A stretch of DNA of 64,000 nt, taken from NCBI GenBank assembly GCA_913020435.1, contig CAJVZZ010000013.1:32684-96683 (forward strand), in the 5' to 3' direction. A model generated the notes under the pieces. The model worked only from the letters and a program-made list of their open reading frames with translations. It ran no database searches and was not told the DNA's origin. Positions 33,524 to 42,618 of this stretch are shown here, piece by piece (the stretch's first letter is position 1; each line of letters begins with the position of its first letter). The DNA is from an uncultured Flavobacteriales bacterium. Lineage in GTDB: Bacteria > Bacteroidota > Bacteroidia > Flavobacteriales_G > Salibacteraceae. Both the position numbers and the translations under genes were made by a program.

Positions 33524-34873
33524 TTAATCAACCATTTGCATTCCAGTATAATTCTGCGGAGTAATTTGCATAAGTTCAGTTTTAACAGTTTCTGAAATAT
33601 CAAGTTCTTTTACAAATTCAGCAATGGATTGAGCAGTTATCTTTTCATTCTTTCGTGTTAACGCCTTTAGAGCCTCATAAGGTTTAGGAAACCCTTCTCT
33701 TCGCAGTACCGTTTGAATCGCTTCTGCAACTACTGCCCAATTATTTTCTAAATCGCGATCTAGACTTGCTTTATTGAGTAATAATTTGCCCATACCTTTT
33801 AACAAGGATTCGTAGGCTATCAGGCTATTTCCAAATGGGACTCCAACGTTTCTTAATACCGTTGAATCTGTTAAATCTCGCTGTAATCTTGAAATTGGCA
33901 ACTTGGCAGATAAATGCTCAAATAAAGCATTTGCAATTCCTAAGTTTCCCTCAGCATTTTCAAAATCAATAGGATTTACTTTATGCGGCATTGCCGATGA
34001 TCCTACCTCTCCTTCTTTTATTTTCTGCTTGAAATAATCCATAGAAACATAAGTCCAAATATCTCGTGAAAAATCAATTAGAATTGTGTTAATTCTTTTT
34101 AGCACATCACATAATGCAGCAAAATGATCGTAATGTTCAATTTGTGTGGTAGTTTGACTTCGATCCAAACCCAGTTCTTGTTTCAAAAATGTATTTCCAA
34201 AGTCAGCCCAATTAATTGTTGAATAAGCTACAAAATGTGCGTTGAAGTTACCGGTAGCACCGCCAAATTTAGCAGCAACTGGTATAGCATATAAATATTC
34301 TAATTGCTCTTTAATTCGTTCAGAAAACACCTGAATCTCTTTTCCTAATCGAGTCGGTGAAGCTGGCTGTCCGTGAGTTCTTGCCAACATAGGTATATTT
34401 TTCCACTCTTGTGAAAAGTGCTCCAATTGATCTACAATATCTCTAATTTTTGGCGCTATTACATTATCAAGAGCATCTCTAATCATCATTGGGTTAGCAG
34501 TATTGTTTATATCTTGAGAGGTTAATCCAAAATGAACAAATTCCGAATGACTTTCTAAACCTAGGCCCTTCATTTTATCCTTGATAAAATACTCAACAGC
34601 CTTTACGTCGTGATTAGTTACTTTTTCAATATCCTTTATCTGCTGCGCTTCTTCAACAGTAAATTCAGTATACATTTTTCTCAATTCCGAAAAAACTGAT
34701 TTTTCAACACCTTGCAATTGAGGAAGTGGCAGTTCACATAACGCTATAAAGTACTCAACCTCCACCCAAACTCTATATTTGAACAATGCATATTCAGAGA
34801 AATATTGCGAAAGTGGTTCGGTTTTACTGGCGTATCGACCGTCTATTGGGGAAATTGCTTCTAATGACTTCAT
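33524..34873 (-). CDS. purB: Adenylosuccinate lyase
   Basis: Purine synthesis, cleaving SAICAR and adenylosuccinate. Start at ATG 34873 (MKSLEAISPIDGRYASKTEPLSQYFSE). Motifs: VTNHDVKAVEYFIK, EFVHFGLTSQDINNTA, RTHGQPASPTRLGKEI, and the fumarase/aspartase-superfamily signature GSSAMPHKVNPIDFENAEGN carrying the catalytic Ser loop. It is about 449 residues, the E. coli-like PurB subclass length. It lies tail-to-tail with the GIN gene with zero intergenic bases. Confidence 0.96.
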   Translation of the reverse strand: MKSLEAISPIDGRYASKTEPLSQYFSEYALFKYRVWVEVEYFIALCELPLPQLQGVEKSVFSELRKMYTEFTVEEAQQIKDIEKVTNHDVKAVEYFIKDKMKGLGLESHSEFVHFGLTSQDINNTANPMMIRDALDNVIAPKIRDIVDQLEHFSQEWKNIPMLARTHGQPASPTRLGKEIQVFSERIKEQLEYLYAIPVAAKFGGATGNFNAHFVAYSTINWADFGNTFLKQELGLDRSQTTTQIEHYDHFAALCDVLKRINTILIDFSRDIWTYVSMDYFKQKIKEGEVGSSAMPHKVNPIDFENAEGNLGIANALFEHLSAKLPISRLQRDLTDSTVLRNVGVPFGNSLIAYESLLKGMGKLLLNKASLDRDLENNWAVVAEAIQTVLRREGFPKPYEALKALTRKNEKITAQSIAEFVKELDISETVKTELMQITPQNYTGMQMVD

Positions 34874-34963
34874 AATGTTAAAATAGGGCGGCAAATTTAA
34901 ATGAAACTAAAGCGCTCTTATAGTATAACCGACGAAAACTATCAACGAGTTAAGAACGTTTAG

Positions 34964-35845
34964 TTATTCTATAAACCAACTGATAAAATGTATCACTTTA
35001 TCTTCTCTCAAAGCCTGATGCAACAACAAGCCAGGATAGGCAGAACAGGTTGCTAAATACAGGATATAAAAACCAACCGAATTACTTTTATAGTAAAACA
35101 GAAAGCCCGGAATAAGAAAGAGCAGAGGAATAATAGGGTAAAATGTAAAAAGATTGAAATCAGAGTCAAAGCGAAATACTTTCCCATTAGGCTTTTGCAC
35201 GCTGTAACCAGTAAACTCTTGCAGCATTCCAGTGTAATTCACATAAAAAGTATCTCCACTGCTGACTTTCAAATGAACCAATTCAGGAACATCAACTGTG
35301 GCTCCATCAACAAAAATTATAGTGTTTCGATTAAAGTATTCGTAATAAACCTTGGCCTCTACTTCTTTTCCTATTTGCTTAAATGGTAACCAATAATCAA
35401 ACAAAAGTGAAAGACCAAACAAACAAGAAATTGCCGCCGCTATTCGAACCACATTCCAAGGCCAACCCCTTGTAAGAATTAATAAAACTCTTTTTTCAAT
35501 TTCTTCAGCTTCTTCTTTGTGCGCCTTCGCATATTCGTTAGCACGCTGACGCATCTGTTCTCGTGCATTTTGTCGTGCTTCATATTCATTTAACGGACTA
35601 TTTCGAGTTTGTGCTCCAGAATTTCGGGCTTTATATTCCGAGTACATGTCTTTAAGTTGGTCTCCTTCGTTCAATAAATATTGATACGCTTTTAGGTAAT
35701 TGATGAATTTGATTTTGGCGTCCGGTTCAGCATTTACGTCTGGATGATATTGCAACGCCAATTCTCTAAAGCGCTTTTTAATATCCTCTAGAGTTACTGA
35801 ATGAGACAAGCCCAAAATATCTAAACAAAAATTCCGATTCATCAA
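34964..35845 (-). CDS. Membrane-anchored J-domain (DnaJ-like) protein
   Basis: The J domain occupies residues 5-60 with the HPD motif in QYHPDVN. A charged helical linker (about 85-125) is followed by two or three membrane helices: VVRIAAAISCLFGLSLLF, then LFTFYPIIPLLFLIPGFLFYY and FYILYLATCSAYPGLLL. A beta-rich segment (KVYYEYFNRNTIIFVDGATVDVPE) lies between the first helix and the last pair. A co-chaperone recruiting DnaK to the membrane is likely, client unknown. It is the last gene of the SiaB-SiaC-type operon. Confidence 0.8.
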   Translation of the reverse strand: MMNRNFCLDILGLSHSVTLEDIKKRFRELALQYHPDVNAEPDAKIKFINYLKAYQYLLNEGDQLKDMYSEYKARNSGAQTRNSPLNEYEARQNAREQMRQRANEYAKAHKEEAEEIEKRVLLILTRGWPWNVVRIAAAISCLFGLSLLFDYWLPFKQIGKEVEAKVYYEYFNRNTIIFVDGATVDVPELVHLKVSSGDTFYVNYTGMLQEFTGYSVQKPNGKVFRFDSDFNLFTFYPIIPLLFLIPGFLFYYKSNSVGFYILYLATCSAYPGLLLHQALREDKVIHFISWFIE

Positions 35846-36229
35846 TTACTTTGCTGGAGAGCAGGTATCAACTTCTTTTACGTCGAACTTTTCTAACTCA
35901 ACACTGTAATCACCTATATTTTCTGGCTTGAAAAGAAATCGATATTTCACTTTCTTTTTTGGAGCCAAACACTCACTTTTTTCCTCGCTCATACTTTCGG
36001 CTATTCCATTGACGTATAAGTACAGTTGAAAGTTCAGTTCTTGATGTTTTTCTGTCACATTTTTAATCTTAAGTTTCAGAACTTGACTCTTCGTTTTTTT
36101 GTACGATTTGAATTTTTTCTTTATAACAAACCCTTTATCTTCCATAGGCTTGAGATTGACCTGAGCATGACCTGTCGAGAAGATAAAAGCAGCTAAAATC
36201 ATTAATATAGTTGTAATTATTGCTCTCAT
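35846..36229 (-). CDS. Hypothetical exported protein in the SiaB/SiaC-type operon
   Basis: Signal peptide IITTILMILAAFIFSTGHAQ followed by a roughly 105-residue beta-sandwich-like domain (VLKLKIKNVTEKHQELNFQLYLYVNG, YRFLFKPENIGDYSVELEKFDVKE). Two Cys in the mature part (SECLAPKK, DTCSPAK) could form a disulfide. No family recognised. It overlaps the SiaC-type gene by 4 bp and is followed immediately by the J-protein gene. Confidence 0.65.
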   Translation of the reverse strand: MRAIITTILMILAAFIFSTGHAQVNLKPMEDKGFVIKKKFKSYKKTKSQVLKLKIKNVTEKHQELNFQLYLYVNGIAESMSEEKSECLAPKKKVKYRFLFKPENIGDYSVELEKFDVKEVDTCSPAK

Positions 36230-36612
36230 ATCACCTCTACTTCTAACATGTTAAATGGAATTGAAATAATAATATCGTAATCTTCGCCTGCCTCTAACAT
36301 ATCTTCATCATCAGTTTCGTAATACCAATTAACTTTTACCGCACTTAGACCTTCACTTTGCAACTTCTCCACTTTTTTGAAAACATCGAGTAAACATTTA
36401 GAGCTACTTGTATTAAAGTACTCCAACCGAATTTCTACTGTAGTATTTTCTTTAGCAACAGAATGATATTCATCCAACCATTCATAAATAGGTTTGTAAA
36501 AATCAACAGCATTTTCAGGAATACATCTTCCGCTCAATGAGATTGTACCGTTTTCTAAATCCAACATAACCGTTGGAGTTTTAGTTCCACCTTCTATTTT
36601 AAAACTATTCAT
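36226..36612 (-). CDS. SiaC-family regulatory phosphoprotein (DUF1987)
   Basis: The 128-residue protein matches the SiaC/DUF1987 pattern: FKIEGGTKTPTVMLDLENG, ISLSGRCIPENAVDFYKPIYEWLDEY, and LEYFNTSSSKCLLDVFKKVEKL. In Pseudomonas, SiaC is phosphorylated by SiaB and, when dephosphorylated, activates a diguanylate cyclase. The conserved NTSSSK segment holds the likely phospho-acceptor Thr. Here no cyclase or SiaA phosphatase gene is adjacent. It overlaps the SiaB-type kinase gene by 8 bp. Confidence 0.85.
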   Translation of the reverse strand: MNSFKIEGGTKTPTVMLDLENGTISLSGRCIPENAVDFYKPIYEWLDEYHSVAKENTTVEIRLEYFNTSSSKCLLDVFKKVEKLQSEGLSAVKVNWYYETDDEDMLEAGEDYDIIISIPFNMLEVEVI

Positions 36613-37207
36613 TCTTATTTACTTTTATATTGATGGTGAAATAGGATACATCAGCATTAACTCCAGAAAAGTTATAATTCAATCGTTCACCAGTTTTTCT
36701 AGCAATATCCATCAACCCGAGACCGCTCCCTCCTGATTTTGTTCGAGCATTATTATTTAACGTCATTCGATAATTCTCCCTTAATTCGTCCTTTTTCTGA
36801 CCATTAATTTGATCAATATTCTTTTTAAGTCTTATTATATCATCGTTCAAAATATAATTTCCTATACTCAACTCATAAAAACCACCTTTTCGAGCAAGAA
36901 CCGTAGATATTTTTCGCATTTCAGCATCGTTTGCTAAAACGTTGTTTTGGTGTTTATACGAGTTTTGAATACCTTCAAAAAGGACTCTGAAAATTTTACG
37001 TTTCACGCTAGTCTTTACACTTTCGGGTTTAAGCTTAATTTCAGCCATTTGAAGTATATCATTGACCATTTCATCATTGACATAACCTTGATAGGCAAAT
37101 ATTAAATCCTGCTCCGACATGCTCTCGGCTATTTTCTTTAAATCTATCAATATATCCAAATCTATGTATAACAAAAATAGAATTTTGAGGTTCAAAGTAC
37201 ATAACAA
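36605..37207 (-). CDS. SiaB-family protein kinase (GHKL ATPase fold)
   Basis: Small serine/threonine kinase of the GHKL fold. N-box is in FEGIQNSYKHQNN and the Gly-rich lid in TKSGGSGLGLMDIARKTG; LIFAYQGYVNDEMVNDIL is the family N-terminal segment. It should phosphorylate the SiaC-type protein encoded next (8-bp overlap). The true start is uncertain. The track ATG 37207 adds an unusual hydrophobic leader, and a TTG about 16 codons in (LDILIDLKKIAESM) or the ATG of MSEQDL fits family length better. Confidence 0.82.
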   Translation of the reverse strand: MLCTLNLKILFLLYIDLDILIDLKKIAESMSEQDLIFAYQGYVNDEMVNDILQMAEIKLKPESVKTSVKRKIFRVLFEGIQNSYKHQNNVLANDAEMRKISTVLARKGGFYELSIGNYILNDDIIRLKKNIDQINGQKKDELRENYRMTLNNNARTKSGGSGLGLMDIARKTGERLNYNFSGVNADVSYFTINIKVNKNE

Positions 37208-37216
37208 CTTTTGACC

Positions 37217-37250
37217 TTTGATAAGGACATTTGACCAATCTTATCTTTTG
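37217..37250 (+). promoter_or_regulatory. Promoter of the S46 peptidase gene
   Basis: TTTG at 37217-37220, 21 bp, then TATCTTTTG at 37242-37250 (TAnnTTTG with one extra T). Since the track ATG at 37218 lies inside it, translation must begin downstream. Confidence 0.5.
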
Positions 37251-37310
37251 TGCTTTTTACACCCTTTTGAATTCATTATGTTTGCTGCTATGTTAAAAAT
37301 CAGAATGACT

Positions 37311-39482
37311 ATGTTTAGAAAAAGTATTTTATTGTGCGCTACTATCGCACTTATGTTTCAGCCAAGTGCAAAGGCTGACGAAGGCATGTGGTTACCTATG
37401 TTGGTAAAAAGGTTGAACTATGTAGACATGCAGAAAGCTGGACTTAAATTAACTCCAGAAGAAATCTACAGTGTAAATAATGCTTCGCTTAAAGATGCTA
37501 TAGTTGGATTGGGAAGTCCTGCTCGTAACTTTTGCTCTGGCGAAATCGTTTCTAATCAAGGTTTATTCATAACCAATCATCATTGCGGCTTTGGAGTAAT
37601 TCAGGATAATAGTACCACAGAACACAACTACTTAAAAGATGGTTTCTGGGCAATGACTAAAGAAGAGGAAATTCCAGCGGGATTTTCGATTTCTATTTTA
37701 CATCACATGGACGACGTTACTTCGTTAATAATGGAAGCAATGTCGGATACAATGAACGAAATGCAGCGTGCTAATGCTGCTAGACCAATTATAGACAGTG
37801 TTTCTAAAGCAAATAGTGAAGATGGGCGTTTTACTGCGGTAATTAAGAGCTTTTTTGCGGGAAACGAATACTACATGTTTGTTTACGAAGTATTTCCAGA
37901 TGTCCGTCTAGTAGGTGCGCCTCCTTCGTCTATCGGAAAATTTGGTGGAGACACAGATAACTGGATGTGGCCACGTCATACAGGAGATTTTACTATGTTC
38001 CGTATTTATGCAAATGAGGATAACAAACCCGCCGAATATTCTAAAGATAACAAACCATTCAAACCAAAACATCACCTTCCAGTAAACATTAAAGGAACTG
38101 AAAAAGGCGACTTTTCAATGATATTTGGTTTTCCAGGCGGAACCGATAGATATATGAGTTCTTATGGCGTTGATCACAAGGTGAATGTAGATTATCCTGA
38201 TCGCATTAAACTAAGAAGAACAAAATTGGATTTGTATGAAAAAGGAATGAATATCGATGAGGCTACTCAAATTCAATATGCAAGCAAGCATGCTGGAGTA
38301 AGTAACTACTGGAAAAACTTTATTGGAATGACTAAGGCATTAAATGCTTTAGGTGTTGCCGATAAAAAACGTTCTGAAGAAGCTGATTTTGAAAAATGGG
38401 CAAATGAAAACTCAGAAAGAAAAGCTAAGTATGGCGAAGTAATGAATCTTTATGAAAACGGTCATAACGAGCTTATGAATACACAAACAAAGTACAACTA
38501 TTTCGTTGAAGGATTCGCTTCCCAAGGTGTTGAAATGGCTGCTCTAGCCCGCAATTATGGAAAACTTGCATCGATGCTTGAGAAAGATGATACAGATCCT
38601 AAAGTGATTGACGAAATGACTCAAAAACTAAAAGATCAAAACGCAAAGCATTTCAAAAACTACAACAAAACAGTAGATATCAATGTAACAGCAGCAATGT
38701 TTGAAATGTATGCAAAGGCTATCCCAGAAGAGCAGCGTCCAGAGTATTTTCAGACATTGATTAAAAAAGCGAAAGGTGATTATATGAGTCTGGCAAAATG
38801 GATTGCTAAAAAATCTATGTTCGATGATCAAGATAAAATGGAAGCATTCTTAAATAAAGTAAGTGCTAAGTCAATTTTAAAAGATCCTTCTTACAAAATT
38901 TCTAAGGCAATTTGGGACGATTTTTACAAGCAAGTAGTTCCTGCTAGACGAGCAGCTAATATGAAAATTGCTAAAGCCGAACGTTTGTATATCGATGCAA
39001 TTCGTCAAATGAATCCGAATAAATCCTACTATCCAGACGCAAATTCTACTTTAAGATTAACTTATGGTAAAATTCTTCCTTACGAAGCTAGAGATGCTGT
39101 ATTCTATGAGTACTACACAACTGCAGAAGGTATTTTAGAGAAATTTAGCCCAGGTGATTTAGAATTTGATGCTCCAGCCAAATTGATCAAAATGATAAAA
39201 GACAAGGATTACGGACGTTATGGAAAAGACGGTGAATTGAGAGTTTGTTTCTTATCAAATAACGATATCACTGGAGGAAACTCGGGCTCAGGTGTCGTTA
39301 ATGCTGAAGGACATCTTATCGGTACTGCATTTGACGGAAACTGGGAAGCAATGAGTGGTGATGTTGCGTTTGAGCAAAACCTTCAAAGAACCATTTCAGT
39401 TGATATTAGATACACACTTTTCATTATCGACAAATTTGCTGGTGCAGGTCATCTCGTAAAAGAAATGACGGTTATCGAGTAA
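37311..39482 (+). CDS. S46 family dipeptidyl-peptidase, DPP7 type
   Basis: Periplasmic serine peptidase removing dipeptides from peptide N-termini. Signal peptide MFRKSILLCATIALMFQPSAKA, then DEGMWLPMLVKRLN typical of S46. Catalytic His is in TNHHCGFGVIQ and Ser in DITGGNSGSGV. The residue 18 positions after the Ser is Gly (in AFDGNWEAMSGD). In P. gingivalis this position is Gly in DPP7 and Arg in DPP11, so preference for hydrophobic rather than acidic P1 residues is predicted. NSGSG replaces the more usual NSGSP. The start was moved from 37218 because of the promoter and signal peptide. A terminator follows. Confidence 0.93.
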   Translation: MFRKSILLCATIALMFQPSAKADEGMWLPMLVKRLNYVDMQKAGLKLTPEEIYSVNNASLKDAIVGLGSPARNFCSGEIVSNQGLFITNHHCGFGVIQDNSTTEHNYLKDGFWAMTKEEEIPAGFSISILHHMDDVTSLIMEAMSDTMNEMQRANAARPIIDSVSKANSEDGRFTAVIKSFFAGNEYYMFVYEVFPDVRLVGAPPSSIGKFGGDTDNWMWPRHTGDFTMFRIYANEDNKPAEYSKDNKPFKPKHHLPVNIKGTEKGDFSMIFGFPGGTDRYMSSYGVDHKVNVDYPDRIKLRRTKLDLYEKGMNIDEATQIQYASKHAGVSNYWKNFIGMTKALNALGVADKKRSEEADFEKWANENSERKAKYGEVMNLYENGHNELMNTQTKYNYFVEGFASQGVEMAALARNYGKLASMLEKDDTDPKVIDEMTQKLKDQNAKHFKNYNKTVDINVTAAMFEMYAKAIPEEQRPEYFQTLIKKAKGDYMSLAKWIAKKSMFDDQDKMEAFLNKVSAKSILKDPSYKISKAIWDDFYKQVVPARRAANMKIAKAERLYIDAIRQMNPNKSYYPDANSTLRLTYGKILPYEARDAVFYEYYTTAEGILEKFSPGDLEFDAPAKLIKMIKDKDYGRYGKDGELRVCFLSNNDITGGNSGSGVVNAEGHLIGTAFDGNWEAMSGDVAFEQNLQRTISVDIRYTLFIIDKFAGAGHLVKEMTVIE

Positions 39483-39512
39483 ATATTGTTTGAGAAGAAA
39501 TTACTTTTGAAA

Positions 39513-39542
39513 GCTCTCCCTTATTTGGGAGGGCTTTTTTTT
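39513..39542 (+). terminator. Terminator of the S46 peptidase gene
   Basis: GCTCTCCC-ttattt-GGGAGGGC stem (one G-T pair) followed by eight T residues, 30 bp after the stop codon. Confidence 0.9.
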
Positions 39543-39685
39543 GGTTATAAAAATCTAAGAATATCCTAATTCTGCTGCGTGCCTCATTCTGAATATATTT
39601 TCAGAGTTTCAATGTTCACTGAGTGATGAGATACTGAAACAAGTCAGTGTCAGCGTGAATTATTAGCTAATACAAATTTAGTTTT

Positions 39686-40429
39686 ATGGAAAAATGTAAT
39701 GAAAATTGGTTCTCAGATTGGTTTAATACTTCTTATTACCACCTACTCTACCAAGATCGTGATGAGAGTGAGGCCAATTTTTTCATCGAAAACCTTATTC
39801 ACTATCTAAACCCAAAATTAGATGCTAAAATATTAGATCTGGCCTGCGGTAAAGGCCGACACTCTCTCATTATCAACGAACTGGGATATGTTGTAACTGG
39901 AATTGACCTATCAAATAATTCGATTGACGAAGCGAAAAAAAATGAAAATGAGAAATTAAATTTCGCCGTTCATGATATGAGAGAAGCGTTTGAACCTGAT
40001 AGCTTCGATTATGTATTTAACCTGTTTACCAGTTTTGGCTATTTCAATGATTCTATAGATAATCAAAAAGTTCTTGACGCAGTTGCTGAAAATCTAACAT
40101 CAAATGGTTGGTTTGTATTAGATTTCTTGAACTCCGTGAAAGTCGTTAATGGATTAGTTCCTTTTGAAGAAAAGGAAATTGGAGGTGTGCATTTTAACAT
40201 TTCAAAAACCTTTGAAAACAACGTAATTCGCAAAAAAATCGAATTCACTGATCAGGGAAGAGATTATAGTTTTACAGAACAAGTAACGGCATTTTCAAAG
40301 AAAGAATTGGAACAGTTATTTAAAAATAGCCAACTCGAAATCATGGATTGTTTCGGCAATTATAAGCTGGAAGAGTTTAAAAAGGAAAATAGTGATCGAC
40401 TGATTATTATTGCCAAGAAAGCTTTTTAA
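39686..40429 (+). CDS. Class I SAM-dependent methyltransferase
   Basis: The 247-residue protein has the SAM-binding motif I KILDLACGKGRHSLIINELGY, motif II GIDLSNNSIDEAKK, and FDYVFNLFTSFGYF as motif IV. There is no membrane segment. The substrate is unknown. The gene stands alone; its stop is 1 bp from the stop of the converging glycosyltransferase gene. Confidence 0.85.
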   Translation: MEKCNENWFSDWFNTSYYHLLYQDRDESEANFFIENLIHYLNPKLDAKILDLACGKGRHSLIINELGYVVTGIDLSNNSIDEAKKNENEKLNFAVHDMREAFEPDSFDYVFNLFTSFGYFNDSIDNQKVLDAVAENLTSNGWFVLDFLNSVKVVNGLVPFEEKEIGGVHFNISKTFENNVIRKKIEFTDQGRDYSFTEQVTAFSKKELEQLFKNSQLEIMDCFGNYKLEEFKKENSDRLIIIAKKAF

Positions 40430-40430
40430 A

Positions 40431-41906
40431 TCAGCCCTTGGCATGCTTTACTGAAAACAATCCAATTACACCAAATCCGAATGCCAGCATAATATGAAAA
40501 GGCATTAAACCGCTATCGCCAAGGTAGATGCCAATACCAATTGCTGCAATAAAATAGATTGACAACAACAATTCAACATAAGTCAGTGGATTAATCTTTC
40601 TGGAAATGTATTTGTTGTTTTTCCAAACACCATCATTCTTAACTAAATTGAATTTTGGTGTTCTTACAAACGGACTTTTTTTACCCGCGTAACCCTCACA
40701 AACTGCAATTGCATTATGCAAAGACAAACCCATGTATACAGAAAGGAAAATTGGGAATGAGCTTAAAAACTTTAAAAATCCAGTTTTCTTGTTTTCATAA
40801 TTCATTGCAGTAGATGTCCAATAAAAGAAGGCAAGAAAAACAAAACTCAAAGAGAATACTGCAGCAATCTGAAAAAGATATTCAAATTCAAAATAAACGC
40901 TTTTGATATACATTAAAGGCACCGAGAGTAAACCGGTTAACAGAATGCAAACAAAAACAAAACTGTTCATGAGATGAAAAATCGCATGTACCTTAGAAGA
41001 GTTAGACACGTCTTTTGACTTTATTACTTTATCTAAATTCTTAACTGCACATTCTGCGGCACCTTTATTCCAACGATATTGCTGAGTCTTGAGAGCATTC
41101 ATAGCAGCGGGCAGTTCAGCCGGAGATCCAATTCCTTCGAGGTATTTAAACTCCCAACCCTTCAACTGGGCACGATAGCTTAAATCTAAATCCTCGGTTA
41201 AAGTATCCGATTCCCAACCACCAGCTTCATTTATGCACTGTTTTCGCCAAACTCCAGCGGTTCCATTAAAGTTGATAAAGTGGCCAGCAGCGTTCCGCCC
41301 TCCTTGCTCTACTGTAAAGTGAGCATCTAAACCAAAGGCCTGCAAACGAGTAAGAAAGTTATAATTCTTGTTTAAGTGCAACCATTTGGTTTGAACTAAC
41401 CCGATTTTTTTGTTTGTAAAATGAATCAAACTGTCCATCAAAAAATTCTTTGCAGGAATAAAATCAGCATCAAAAATAGCAACGAATTCTCCTTCGCAAA
41501 TTGCCAAACCCTCTCCCAAAGCACCAGCTTTGAATCCTTGTCGAATAACTCTGTGAATGTGCTTAATATTAAAACCTTCTTGCTGAAGCGCTCCCACTTT
41601 ATTAGCAATTAACTCAAAGGTTTCATCCGTAGAATCATCTAAAACTTGAATTTCTAATTTATCTTTAGGGTAGTCAATTTTAGCCGTTGCATCAATCAGT
41701 CTTTCACTTACATATTGCTCATTAAAAATTGGCAGTTGTATAGTAACCATGGGGAATTCAACCAATGCAGGTAGCTCCACTTGGCGTGTATTTCTCTTTG
41801 ATTTTCTGTACCTTAATGTAAGCGCAAGTTGGGTAAGTGAATACAAGAAAATAAAGAGAATTAAAACCCCATAAATGATAATAATCGTCCAAACTAAGAT
41901 GAGCAT
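40431..41906 (-). CDS. Membrane glycosyltransferase, family 2 (cellulose-synthase-like)
   Basis: Processive-type GT2 of 491 residues. N-terminal helix IIIIYGVLILFIFLYSLTQLALTL, cytoplasmic catalytic domain with VLDDSTDET, FDADFIPAKNFL, TEDLDLSYRAQLKG and the QQYRW motif, then at least four C-terminal helices (VFVCILLTGLLSVPLMYI, FSLSFVFLAFFYW, and others). The D, DxD, ED and QxxRW set is complete, so it should be active. It is the last gene of a six-gene operon, 1 bp after the smaller GT2. Product could be a surface glycan or glycolipid. Confidence 0.88.
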   Translation of the reverse strand: MLILVWTIIIIYGVLILFIFLYSLTQLALTLRYRKSKRNTRQVELPALVEFPMVTIQLPIFNEQYVSERLIDATAKIDYPKDKLEIQVLDDSTDETFELIANKVGALQQEGFNIKHIHRVIRQGFKAGALGEGLAICEGEFVAIFDADFIPAKNFLMDSLIHFTNKKIGLVQTKWLHLNKNYNFLTRLQAFGLDAHFTVEQGGRNAAGHFINFNGTAGVWRKQCINEAGGWESDTLTEDLDLSYRAQLKGWEFKYLEGIGSPAELPAAMNALKTQQYRWNKGAAECAVKNLDKVIKSKDVSNSSKVHAIFHLMNSFVFVCILLTGLLSVPLMYIKSVYFEFEYLFQIAAVFSLSFVFLAFFYWTSTAMNYENKKTGFLKFLSSFPIFLSVYMGLSLHNAIAVCEGYAGKKSPFVRTPKFNLVKNDGVWKNNKYISRKINPLTYVELLLSIYFIAAIGIGIYLGDSGLMPFHIMLAFGFGVIGLFSVKHAKG

Positions 41907-41907
41907 A

Positions 41908-42618
41908 TTATGCGTATTTAAAAATGGTATGAATTATTTTATAACCTGCAAGAACAGTCCCTTTGACGGTTCCAGAAATTTTTGAGACTCCAACTCTATT
42001 CTTGTAATTAACAGGAACTTCAGTAGTTTTCAGATTCATCCTAGCTGCTTTTACTTGCATTTCTACCGTCCAACCGTAGGTCTTATCTTCCATTTGAATG
42101 GCGTTTAAAGCTTTGGTCGTAATTGCTCTAAAGGGGCCTAAATCAGTGTATTTCACACCGTAAAACAATCGCACTAATCTTGTTGCCAACCAATTCCCGA
42201 AAAGCTGCGGAACAGTCATCGATCCCAACTCACGATTACCAAGTGCTCTAGAACCAATAACCATATCCATTTGCTGTGTAAATATTGGCTCTACAACATT
42301 GGGTAACTCTTCAGGAAAATCAGCATAATCGGCATCAAGAAAAACGATAATATCTGGAATTATGTCTTGATTCATTAGATAGTTGATTCCACAAAGACAA
42401 GATGCTCCATAGCCCTGATATTTTTCCTCAAGAACAATCGCTCCATGCTGCAAAGCTTTTTCTTTGGTCAAATCAGACGAATTATTATCAACGACAACAA
42501 TGGAGTCTATCCAATTCTTCGGGATATCTTTAAGTACCATTCCTATAGCATTTTCTTCATTAAATGCAGGAATTACAACGGCAATAGAAATATCAATAGG
42601 TTTATTCGTCATCTTCAA
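41908..42618 (-). CDS. Glycosyltransferase family 2 (polyprenyl-phosphate sugar transferase-like)
   Basis: Single-domain GT2 of 236 residues. Motifs VVIPAFNEENAIGMVLKDIP, SIVVVDNNSSD, IVFLDADYADFPEE, and VIGSRALGNRELGSM resemble DPM1/DpgS-type enzymes that load a sugar onto a polyprenyl phosphate. No membrane helices beyond a short hydrophobic tail. Its start overlaps the MORN-repeat gene by 17 bp and the larger GT2 follows after 1 bp. It may supply a lipid-linked sugar used by the neighbouring GT (inference). Confidence 0.85.
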   Translation of the reverse strand: MKMTNKPIDISIAVVIPAFNEENAIGMVLKDIPKNWIDSIVVVDNNSSDLTKEKALQHGAIVLEEKYQGYGASCLCGINYLMNQDIIPDIIVFLDADYADFPEELPNVVEPIFTQQMDMVIGSRALGNRELGSMTVPQLFGNWLATRLVRLFYGVKYTDLGPFRAITTKALNAIQMEDKTYGWTVEMQVKAARMNLKTTEVPVNYKNRVGVSKISGTVKGTVLAGYKIIHTIFKYA

